From Agapanthus africanus (Eukaryota; Streptophyta; Magnoliopsida; Asparagales; Amaryllidaceae): 64,000 nt of DNA. Below the pieces are notes generated by a model. That model was given only the letters and a program-made list of their open reading frames with translations. It made no database searches and was not told the origin of the DNA. Location: positions 377,513,908 through 377,577,907 of the forward strand of contig JASDDO010000018.1 in assembly GCA_030015575.1 (NCBI GenBank), given 5' to 3'. This document shows, piece by piece, positions 47,027 through 57,655 of the stretch. Numbering within the stretch: the stretch's first letter is position 1; every line of letters starts with the position of its first letter. Both the position numbers and the translations under genes were made by a program.

Positions 47027-49208
47027 TATTAGTGTATATGCCCTAGAGGCCATTACTGTATCATACTAGTTTGTATATTACTTAATGGATGCTTGGGATA
47101 TTCACCTTGTATATACAATCTTGCTCAAAATAGTAGTATGCTACTTGGTTTGTTTCTACTTCAATGTGTACATGTGTTTATTTTTGTATATCGCCTATAC
47201 ACATTAGTAGAGCCCTTAGGATCTTTGCTTGATTACCAGCGATGTGATGGCCGTCACACTAGTGGGGCTGGGTAATCTATAAGCACATCCTTATGCAGGT
47301 CCCTGGTCGCAGGACTATCGAGACAGGGCATCGATACTCCGGAGTAGACCAGCGCATGCGCTTCTCATCCCAGTGTGGGAGACGGTCTGTCCCACAGCCG
47401 TCAGTACGTCGTACTTGAGATAGTATGCGGGTGCTCGTTAGGTTACGGGTACACTGGACAGGACTCGTCGGGAACTGACTAGTTGGTATTATACCTATCG
47501 TCAGTTATCAGTTCCCAGGTGACATGAGTACAGCTTAGTCCGCTGACTTGACACTGTCACTTTGCCTCGGGTGTGTTCCCACTGTACTTTGATCACTACC
47601 CTACCACGGCTCAAAGGAGTCGTGCAAACAGGTAGTGGTTGGGTGCAGTCCCGAAGCACTTGGAGGCAGTGACGGTTAGACAGGATTCGTCTCTCCCGGT
47701 ATTGGGGGTTGACATCGCGCTGTGTCTAGGAGAGCCATTACACGAGTAGTCCCTGGCCAGGGCAAACGAGATATACTGGTAGGTTTCCAGCGTTATCTCA
47801 GGGTGTTTTGGGCTTCGCTCCGGCACGACTTGTACCGCTATTGGGGGACTGACGTTTACCGCCCCCTAGGCCCGCCATGCTATGTATCAGACGAACAGAC
47901 CGGACTGTACGGAGAATGTCACACTCAGGCTCAGTAGGAGTTCAGATGGGTTTCGCCTCGTCGGTCTTCTTGTCGGCATTACCTGGGGACCGTTACGCAC
48001 AGCTAGTGCCGCTTGCGGTCTGTGGTTAAACCCACTGCCAGCGTAGTGTCGAGTCTTTAGAGTCCCACACAGAAAGCTTTTCGCCTTTAGGCAAAAGAGT
48101 AGAGGTCGCATGGTATTGCGACAGGTCGCATGGTTTTGCGACAGGGTTCGGTCACATCCGTGCACTTGTGCACGTACAGTGTCCGGACAGTTTACACTAG
48201 CGGGCTTTGGTTTAAGCCAGATCCTAGTGTACCTTATGGGATTGGATTTATCCAGTTTGCATTCGTGTTCCTCGGAACGCGGATGCGGGTGTGTATGCAC
48301 AGTTGACAGGGAGGCACAGACAGCGGATTCTCATTAGGGTTGTTGACAGTTGACCGTTGACTTTTTGACTTTTTGCTCAACCCTAATGAGAATATGATAT
48401 GTGATTAACTATTATATTAATTAAGTATTATGGTGATATGGTTGTTGACTTGTTGACTTTTGTTGACTTGTTGACTTTGTTGACTTGTTGACTTTTGTTG
48501 ACTTGTTGACCGGTTGACTAGGCTTGACTAGTTGACCATCATGATAACCATGGTTATCATTTCATGCCAAAGACTTTTTCTTGCTTGCTCATTTGAGTAA
48601 AATGAGTGCATGACATGATAAGGTTATGGTTGCTTCTAACCATCACATAAGACTTTTTTGATATGATGAGTTATGATCACTTTGGATTATGAGAGGGTGA
48701 AAGACAAAAGAGTTGCTCATTCTTTCTTGCTCATTCTCTCTCTTGTTCTTGAGCTCTCCTCTTGCTCTCACCCTCAACCTCTTGCTCCCTCACTTGATCT
48801 ATGGTTCTCTTGTCTCATGAGTTGAGAATCAAGAACCATAGATAAAATCCCATTCTAAATCATCTCTACTCATTCTAGTTCACTAGGTTTAGCAAACCAA
48901 GTGAACTAGTTTCTTCAAAGAACGAAGAAGGAGCTAAAGGTTGGAGCTTTCAAGTGGATCTATCTTCGGCGTACGGAGACAACGAGAAGGAGCCATCGAA
49001 CCACCATCGGAGCTTGAAGAGAAGGAGTTCAAGTTTAGGTATAACCATCTTCATCCGAGTAGCTAAATATCTTTAGCTTAGTATGCTAGTTTTAGTTTAG
49101 GTAAAGATCCCGACCTAGCTTAGTCCATGTTGCCTCTTGCGTTAAAATTTTGATTTTATACCGTTTCCGCCTCCCCGTAAGAACCGGGGGTCGCAACGTG
49201 GACTTACA
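47027..49208 (+). repeat. 3' LTR of element J, terminal TG mutated to TA
   Basis: 2182 bp, about 99.6% identical to the 5' LTR by eye. It begins TATTAGTG where the 5' LTR and all relatives have TGTTAG/TGTTGG, a G to A change at 47028. It ends in TTACA followed by TTAAG. Confidence 0.95.
48340..48538 (+). promoter_or_regulatory. Array of W-box cores in J 3' LTR
   Basis: The same TTGAC[CT] array as in the 5' LTR, with the unit order preserved. Confidence 0.6.
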
Positions 49209-49213
49209 TTAAG

Positions 49214-50330
49214 TAGCGATGTATCCAGCCTTTATCGTCTAGTTAGCCACGGTATCTAGCTTGGAACTCTTCCAACATACCGTCCCTTTACTGAGGGTAA
49301 AGACAATGCCTGTGACTGACTTTCAGTCGTCCTTATCACTCTGGAACCCTTTTAGTGATTCTCCCCAGGATCGATTGATACCATCTCACTACAACTAGTG
49401 AGAATCCTAACATCCAATTAGATCTATCTCATAGATCCATAACCCAGGATTTAGGAGGTATCACTTTGATCCTTTATGGAGAATCATTGTGATAAGTGGA
49501 GATTGACCGAGCGTAGCATAGGAAACTCCTTTCTTATCAAGAGTATGACATCCACGTACTCTACGAGGATCACCACCATACTCCCTACTACCTTTTTGTT
49601 TATACAAGGTTCATCTACCATTTTGATGATGTCAAACTCTTTGACTAACACATCAAAACAGATGTTCCAACTCCGCGATGTCTGCTTTATTCTATAAAGC
49701 ATCTTGCACACGTTTCCGCTGCTCGCACTGTCTACGAAGCCCTCTGGCTGTGTACTTATAGACGTTCTCTTCTAAAAGAGCATTTAGAAAAGCAGTCATG
49801 GCACCCAACCGCCAGATATCGTAGTCATGGTATGTAGCCGTGGCAAGTAGGATCTGGATGGACTTAAGCATAGCTCCTTAGAAAAGGTTTCATCATGATC
49901 CATACCTGGTTAATGATGCAAACCTTTAACAAGTCTAGCTTTGAAAGTCTCAACTTTTCCATGTACACCAAGTAATCTTCTCAAGATGTACTTGCTCCTG
50001 ATGGGGATTTAACCCTTCAGATAAAGCAACTAAAGTCCATACTTTGTTGGTGTATAAGGATTCCATCTCAGATCACTAAGCATCCAGCCATTCTTACAGA
50101 GTTCCACTCCTGATGGCCAGCTCGAAACTAGCTGGGTCATCATCTTATGATGCAATCCTCGCTCCCACTGTCATAGAGAAACCGAAGTATCTCTCAGGCG
50201 GGTGAGGAACCTTACTAGATCGGCGGAGAGGCTGAGGTTCGTTGGTAACTATTGAATCCTTTGGTTCTATCAAATCATCAGCTGCAGTTTTGTATAGCTG
50301 GAACCTTTCCAGTTCTACATAACAGATCTT
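49214..50330 (-). pseudogene. RT/RNase H remnant of element I
   Basis: Continues the minus-strand pol after J. The piece 49484-49711 aligns with RT ('SRSWNICFDVLVKEF', 'DEPCI', then 'EYVDVILL' where YVDD has become YVDV, so the catalytic Asp pair is lost). Flanking DNA aligns with B 4940-6300 and J pol at DNA level, but with many small deletions that break every frame. Confidence 0.85.
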
Positions 50331-51190
50331 GCCTCGAGCTTGTCCGGATTATGCTTTTAGACATAGCCCGGACAACCCCAAATCTTAACCAACTTAAGAG
50401 ATGGGCTCTTCCCTTATCATATCAAATATGAAGTGGTAGGCAACTGATTTGATTTGAACCCTATTCAATAGGTATGCAGCTTCTCAAGTGCATAACTCCC
50501 AAAAAGGAAATAGGTAACTCAGTAGTACTCATCATAGAGCACACCTTATCATATAGGGTGTGATTGCTCTACCCCGATATACCATCGTGCTATGGTGTAT
50601 ACGGAGGAGTAATGCTGAGAGAGAATCTCATTCTCCTTTAGAAAAGTCCAGAAATTCTGTGCTCAAGTATTCTCCTCCCTGATCGCATCAAAGGACATAA
50701 TACTTATGGCCGTATTTTGGTTCTCTACTTCTAACTTATATTCTGTGAATATCTCAAAAGGTTCGGACTTGTGTTTCAACAGGAACATAGGTCTGAATCT
50801 CGAAAAATCATCAGAGAATGTAATGAAGTATAAAGAACCGGTGTTGGCAAGTGTAGACAGGGGACCTACATACATCAACATGTATCATCCCAAGAGTTTA
50901 CCAACTCTTTCTCTGTTACCAATAAACAGAGCTGTGGTCATCTTATCTCTGTGACATGACTGGCAAGTTTCATAAGATGTAAATTCAAACAGATTTAAAT
51001 ATGCATCTATGTGCAACTTAGCTAGTCGGGTCGCATTGATATGACCTAGTCTACAATACCTCAAGAAGGATTCGTTCATTTCTGGACTCTTCCTCTTGTG
51101 TGTGTTCTGTATACTAAGAACTGTAGTTTGATTTAGAACATCAATACTTTTAGATAACGTGCCTGAACCGATCAACTTTTGATATAGGAA
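50331..51190 (-). pseudogene. Integrase remnant of element I
   Basis: Pieces 50885-51175 ('HKRKSPEMNESFLRYCRLGH', 'CQSCHRDKM') and 50663-50881 ('YFITFSDDFSRF', 'LKHKSEPFEIF') match J's integrase N-terminal half. The HHCC His in 'WHCRLGH' has become YCRLGH. The remaining core is recognisable only as DNA. Confidence 0.85.
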
Positions 51191-51400
51191 ATGTTCAAAA
51201 CATTATCCAACAATACACAATTTTATCATTTCTTTACTATTAAAGAGAGTGATATGATTTTGTATATCAGGTTCGGTATCTAATAACATTCGTTCAGAAT
51301 CAATGTATTTGGAATACAGGGTGACAGTGACCAACAGACTTGGCTGCAACACTTGCCCCGTTTTCTGCCTCATGAAACTTATCACCCGTTCTCAGTTTTT

Positions 51401-51700
51401 CTACCCATTTGTAGCCCTATGTAACAGATTACATATCTGGGATCTTGATCCGGTATCAAATACCCAGGATGCAGAGGATACTGAGAAACAGTTCTTTGTA
51501 ATGAACACACCCGAAGATGATGCATCAGCATGCACTCTCTTCGTTTGGGCGGCACGGGAATTCTGGCAATCCCCAATTTCCTGCTCTGTCTTATAACAAT
51601 TATAAGTTGGAGCGGGACCAACGTTCCCCAGCTCAGTATAACAAGCGGGTTCGGTCAAATATCCATATTATTATCTTGATTAAGGCGTGATATGGTCGCT
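51401..51700 (-). pseudogene. Short N-terminal peptide fused to protease in I
   Basis: After the pyrimidine-AG at 51703-51720, the minus strand reads a roughly 60-residue N-terminus homologous to B's short ORF ('LTEPACYTELGNVGPAPTYN'). It runs directly in frame into the segment before protease ('ASSSGVFITKNCFSVSSASW') and the protease site FDTGSRSQIC. No gag domain, basic linker or CCHC knuckle lies between. A one-base loss near 51658 separates the first codons. J has about 285 residues of gag in the same interval. Confidence 0.75.
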
Positions 51701-51702
51701 AT

Positions 51703-54700
51703 CTGGAGAGAGAGAGAAGAAAACACTCAGCGTGCGCTCTTGCAAGATCAGATTGGTTATTATTTTATCTAATCAGAATGGCACCCACTGCTTTTTATCA
51801 AATCTTCCTTCAAACCCTAAAAGGAAAGACTAGCCGGGATTAATTACACACTACAAATTCGCCAATCTTTCAGCCAGGCTAGTGTCGGTACTTTGAGGGA
51901 GGTTCCCCATGCTTTCGCATGGACCTAATTAATGTAAACCTCGTTTTCCCAGAGGCGTAACCCCGTTGACACCTTTCTAGACACCTGCTTGATCGGCTAA
52001 TTGTAATGTGTAAAACTCTCCCAGGAGTAACAATTACTCGCAGCGGGTATCGGGATCCAACTATCTCATAGAAGGCATGCAATCTCATTGCAAATTTCAA
52101 CACTTGAAATTCCCGATAATATTTTTGCCCCGAACGATCTATGACCTTGACAAGGTCAACAAACCATAGACCGCAAGTCAAGTTCAACCCGTCATTTCTT
52201 GATTGAATCAAACCCACCCGCACGACCCTTGACAAGGTTAACAAGGCCGCACGACTACCCTAACCCAATCTGCATCATATGCATAAGCAGATAAATACTG
52301 GTTAGCTACCGCACACTGCGCCTTGACAAAGTCAACAAACGCAGCACGAATACTAAACAGGACTTATCTAAAATGACGGAGGGCTACGACAGGTTTTTCT
52401 GAAAACCTATTGCGTAATGAACTTGATATCGTTGTAGAATCAAATGTATTTGAAATGGAGTGTTTTTGAGGCTTTTCTAGTTTTGCTAAAGGGGTCAATC
52501 CCAGTGAAGGGATCGTCGGCCCTTTCCTCGTCGAATGAGGTGCGGGATATATCATATATATCACTGTGCAAAGCAAAAACTCTTAAAAGCAATCAAAAGA
52601 CAAACCGAGTGTGTAGCATCTGCCAGTTATTGCTAAAGGAGTCACTCCCGGTGAAGGGATCTCGGTCCTTTCCTTATCGAATAAGGTGCAGGATATATCA
52701 TATATACCGCTGTGCAAAGCAAGAACTGTAGCTACCTGTTTTATTTTTGAAATTCGATTCTACAACATCTTTAGGTTTCTTTTATTTCATTAATCTCATT
52801 AATGAAATCCAATCATTTAAGTACCTAAACATCACAGATAAATACGACGTACACTTATGCCATCCGCATTCGCCTCGATGTCCCCTCGTGCACCGTTAGG
52901 TTAGGTAACTAACGGCAGAGCGGGGCAGGGCTAGCGCGGGTGTAAAACATAAGTAACGCCTATATAATATATCATATATACTATATACAGTATCCATCAC
53001 AGAACATATCACATGATCACATCACAGATATCGCAGCAGAAGAAACATATGAAATATTGGATATACTAGGACGTCCGTGTTTGCAATACGAGCCAGTATA
53101 AAACACGGATTCCACGGTCGCGATGAATAGCCAAACCCACACCCCTAGACCCCTACGAGAGCGGCAAGCAACCCTACCAATTCTAGAGTTAGGAGACCCG
53201 GACTCGACTCCTCGAGTTGGTCTCCCACTGGACTCCAGAACCCGGTTACTTGTGCCCTCCTCCTTGGGTCTATCCTAGTGCGGAAAAGTAAATAATATAC
53301 AAAGGGTGACATCTTCCGCAACCTGGAAGTGCCCCAATAAAAGAATATTACATACAAGTTTTTACATGAATGAAAATGAAAAACACTCATCTCACATAAA
53401 AAAACCCCGGCTATTCAAACACGACGATCCAATATAACATATCCAGCAACACATAACATCATATGTCATCAACGTAAGTAAATATGCGCATCCCAATTAT
53501 CGTTGACATATAGCAACAAAACCGGCGTATCACATATTACACTTACGGTCACATAAAAGAAAGTGTAAAACTACAACAGTTGGAATCCGCAACCTCCATA
53601 GACATCGCATGCCTAATCAAATGAATTCCTTAGACATCGCATGCCTAACAATTATAAACCCCATATTTTAGTCTCAAAATCGAAAACACTTTTCAATATA
53701 AAGTCGGGCAATTCAACAAGAGTCCCGACATCCTGATCGAATGCTCGTCGCAAACTTCAGTAGGCGGCCGCACCCCCGAAACCGTCGACGAAATGCACTA
53801 AGGCGGAACACCGCTACCGCGAGCATCCGAACGGATGCTTTCGGCGACGGGGTTCTCCTACAGTCACTTGGTCGGGGCTATGGAGTGAGGCTGTCTATTA
53901 AGTTTACCCGACGAGTATCCGCGTATGCTACGTGATTGCGACGGACTTTTGATCACATCAAAATTCCGTGGCAACCGATCAAGTGAGACTAAACTGCTAT
54001 GTTTATAACATTCATTCAGGTATCTCATAACTACTTGTGAATTCCAAATGTTGTATCACATTCCGAATAAGATAGAAAATGTTAAACTTTCCGATCGAAC
54101 AATCGAACACCCAAGTTTTCTCGAAACAGCTCAACTCATGAAATAAGTTCAAAGACATTCACCTCGTGCCTCAGTACCAATGGTCCAGCCGTAGAAGGGT
54201 CAAGCCAACGCCTCACATGTGGCACGCCGTACTGCCCCAAACCTGAAGGTTCAAAGGGCAGTTAAAGACGGTCACATAATCGAGTTAAGGTTTGTTGTCT
54301 TCTAGAGGGACCATCGCGTTACTTGCACTACTTAGAACGTCTTTAAACCTCGGAAAAATCCAACACTTGGAAATTTTCCGGCAGGGGAAAAATTGGGTAT
54401 TTATATCCGGTCGAACTTTTTAACATATTCAATAATTATCCGGAAAGCCACAAAGACAAAGTCTGATAATCCGATCGAATCATCGAATCCCCAAAACAAC
54501 CCCAGAAAATTCAACTCTTGAATAAATATTAAAAATTCCCATAAAACTCAACACTGTGAAAGAGGAATTACTGTGCAAATATGGAGGGCTGACGTCACCA
54601 GAGAGCCGCGGAACCGCCGCAGAAGCTAGGCTTCTGCCGCGGTTCCGCCGCATGTTTGAGGTATCATTGGTCAAATTTTGCACCGTAATTCTTATAATTC

Positions 54701-54837
54701 CCTGCTGAATTTTTTAAGCATTTTTAATCCGGAAAAAACCCAGTTTTTTAAAAAAGTCCAGAGAGCGTGAAATTTTAGGGTTTCGGGTTCGTTCGGGTTT
54801 CAAACTTCGTCTACGCACCGCCTAAGGCTCTAGCTAG
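51703..54837 (-). other. Untranslated leader of element I
   Basis: About 3.1 kb, collinear with B's leader. It holds three CCTTGACAAGGTCAAC-type inverted repeats (about 52144, 52227, 52321), a conserved block at 52858-52880 and another at 53112-53180. Short ORFs (51879-52244, 53145-53390 and others) are not conserved as protein. Confidence 0.75.
52475..52733 (-). repeat. 147-bp tandem duplication in leader of I
   Basis: Two copies (about 52475-52585 and 52622-52733) share 'gctaaagg.gtca.tccc.gtgaagggatc', 'aggtgc.ggatatatcatata' and 'ctgtgcaaagca'. B has only one copy (8690-8800). Confidence 0.82.
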
Positions 54838-54849
54838 TCTCTGATACCA
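54838..54849 (-). other. Primer binding site of element I
   Basis: Minus strand TGGTATCAGAGA, one base from the LTR. The first 11 bases match the tRNA-Met complement; the usual C at position 12 is A. Confidence 0.85.
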
Positions 54850-54850
54850 C

Positions 54851-57053
54851 TGTAGGGTTCCTAGGCACACTAATGAGGTCTCACAAGGTATCAACCATGC
54901 CAATTTCAAAAATTACAAGTGCCGAGAAACCCTAATACGGATCGTTGACTAGATTTTTAGGCGAAACATGCAACTAGTTAACAACTTAACTAAGTGAACG
55001 GAAATACAACCTTTGTAGATCCGGTACTCCACCTCCATAGCTCCGTGATGAAGTCCCCTCGCTGTATAAATCGGATCCCAGACTCTAGCTTCGGCTTCAT
55101 CGGAGAAATGGGTGGGCTAGGTCATCGACTACGACGCCGAAGATGATCTACGTCGAGGCATCACAAGATCAAGCTCCCACTTCACCAAGTCATGAATCTT
55201 GTGAAGAAAACATCCTATACTACTTGGCAAGAGGTAGAAGATGAAGAAATAGGAAGTGGGTTCACTTTAGAATTGGATTTCTCACTCTTTTTCTCAAGTT
55301 GCCATTGATGGAGGCAAGCTTTCTTCTTGAAGAAGAAGAAGAATAAGATGATAGAATATCATAAGTCTTTTAAAAAAAGAAAATAATTGGAATACTTATC
55401 ATACTCCAACCATGGTCAAGTGTAGAGAGTAAACTAGGGTTAGGTGAATGGTTAGGGTTAAGCATGAAGACAAAAATGGTGACTTAGTCAAAGCTTCATG
55501 AAGCTTCAATATCAAACAAAGAAAGCCACCATTTTCTCTTTAGCTTTTCAAAATAAATAAATAAATAAATAAATATGAAAATCAAAACCCTAACCATTTA
55601 AAAAACCATGGTATAATCTTTACACAAACTCAAGTGAGCATGTATCATCAAACATGATACAAAAGAGTGCACAAAAGTATATCACATATACAACTTGTGA
55701 ACTTCAAGTGAGAAAATCCATTTAAAGTGAAAAAATATTAGTTAATGCAAAGTAATATATCAAATATATAATTATACATTAAATCATTAAATCAACACTT
55801 GATTTAACGATCCGGTCATATCGCATATAACCGACTAATATCCAATGTATCGGCTTATCGAATCAATCCTTGATTCGATAACTAGGTTATATCGCATACA
55901 ACCAATCGATACATTCATCACGAGAATACAATACGGTATCACATACACGCATTATTCTCGGTCCCGCACATATCTCATATGCGCTCCTATTTCGTTTTGC
56001 TTGAGCCAGGAAACCTCTGTGTAGGACTCTAAAGACTCGTCAATACGCCGGCAGCAGGTGATGATCATATCAAACACCCACAAGCCGCAAGCGGTCTGCT
56101 AAACGTAACGGCCACCCGGGTATTGAGCGATCAGAAGATCGACGAGCAAGCCCGCTCATACTCCTGTGAATCCAACCAGTAACACTTACTGTACAGTCCG
56201 GTCTCGTCGTCTGATATGTCGCATATCTCGCCTAGGGGTGGTAAACGTCAGACCCCAATAGCTCGATAAGTCGTGTCGATATGAGGTCTATAACAGTTCG
56301 AGAAACTACAGGTAACACTTACCAGTAAATCTCAGCAACCATGGCCAGGGATTTCCGGTTATAGCCAATCGAACACTGCGCAACATCAACTCCCTATACC
56401 GGGAGGGACGAATCCCCTCCTATCACTCATTGCCTCCATGTGATTCGGGACTGTACCCAAAAACCACCGTTTTGCACGCCCTCTTGGACGTGGTAAGGTG
56501 GAAATCAAAGCACAGTGGGAATCACACAAGACTCTATGACGATCTCGGGTCAACAGACTACTCTGTACCAGTGTCACCAGAGAACTGCCATCTGACGTAA
56601 GGTATAATACCATCTGGGAGTTCTCAGCGAGTCCGTCCAGTGTACCCAGTCTCCACTGAGCACCCGTATATCATCTCTGATGTCAAACACCAATGGATAT
56701 GGGATCATCCATCGCCCATCTGTATGGGTCGAGAAGGTATACGCTAGTCTACTCTGGTATATCGATGCCCCGTCTCGATACACCCACAACTAGGGACCTT
56801 GAAGGATGTACTTATGGACTACCATGTCCCCACTAGTATGATCCGCATCATAGTCCAGGTAGTCAAGTACACATCCTAAGGGCTTTACCAACATGTAACA
56901 GAGAGACAATCAATGTACACGTTAAGGTAAAGAGCAACCAGATAGCATACTATCATGTCGAGCAAGAAAGTCCTCCCTATATATGTCCCAGCATCCACTA
57001 CAATATACATCCAATGTACAGTAATGGCCTCTGGGGCATACATATAACTAACA
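54851..57053 (-). repeat. 5' LTR of element I
   Basis: Partner of 36269-38462. Differences include an extra (AATA)n expansion near 55553-55573. Confidence 0.94.
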
Positions 57054-57058
57054 GTATT

Positions 57059-57655
57059 ATACCTAGCATCAGATAGCAGTTCCCTAGTGACATGTATACA
57101 GGTTAGTTCATCGACCTGAGGTCGTCATTTGTCTCGTGTGAGTTCCCACCGTGCTTTGATTTATACCCTACCACGGGTCAAAGGAGTCGTGCAAACAGGT
57201 ATTTTTTGGGTACAGTCCCGAGCCACATGGAGGCAGTGAGCAGATCGTCGGGGATTCGTCTCTCCCGGTATTGGGGTGAGATCGCGCTGTGTTTAGGAGA
57301 GCCATTACACGAAATCCCTGGCCATGGTAATCGAGATTTACTGGAAGGTATTCCAGTAGTATCTCAGGGTGTTATGGGCTGCTCTCTGACACGACTTATA
57401 CCGCTATTGGGGGTCTGACATTTACCGGCCCCTAGGCCCTATATGCGATACTCATAGACGAATGAACCGGACTGTACGGATATTGTCACTATCAGGCTCA
57501 GTAGGATTTCTGGATGAATTCGCTCGTCAGCTTCCCTTCCAATCAATACATAGGCAACTGTTACGTACAGCCAGTACCTCTGACGTGCTAGAGGTTATAC
57601 CCAGTGCCAGTGTGTTGATGAGTCATTAGAGTCCCCCACATACAGTTTCTCAGTT
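57059..57655 (+). repeat. 5' LTR of H, piece 2, truncated
   Basis: Resumes after the second GTATT and matches 61173-61766 of the 3' LTR. Similarity stops abruptly after 'cagtttctca'. About 1 kb of LTR plus the primer binding site are missing. Confidence 0.88.

Larger units (their letters stand above)
38786..49208 (+). mobile_element. Complete copia retrotransposon J (Angela/BARE-like)
   Basis: A full-length 10,423 bp element with near-identical LTRs (38786-40966 and 47027-49208), tRNA-Met primer site, 2.1 kb leader, one uninterrupted gag-pol frame, polypurine tract and a perfect TTAAG duplication (38781-38785 and 49209-49213). It is inserted in the RNase H region of I. The LTRs differ by eight substitutions and one 1-bp indel (about 0.4%), so it is the youngest insertion in the window. 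Protein order protease, integrase, RT, RNase H defines Ty1/copia. The RNase H text resembles the Angela/BARE lineage, a judgement from memory of the family. Confidence 0.96.
36269..57053 (-). mobile_element. Copia retrotransposon I, gag-less, interrupted by J
   Basis: Minus-strand element flanked by a perfect GTATT duplication (36264-36268 and 57054-57058). The LTRs are 36269-38462 and 54851-57053. Without J it is about 10.4 kb. The internal order is leader, short N-terminal peptide fused to protease, integrase, RT, RNase H, PPT, with no gag and no zinc knuckle. Its closest relative here is B. I count about 26 substitutions and two indels between its LTRs (about 1.2%), yet its pol is badly broken. 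Confidence 0.93.

Noticed and set aside
38786..49208. Possible assembly duplication of the LTR rather than a real element
   Set aside because: The perfect TTAAG duplication, several LTR differences, primer site, tract and interrupted host pol show a genuine insertion.
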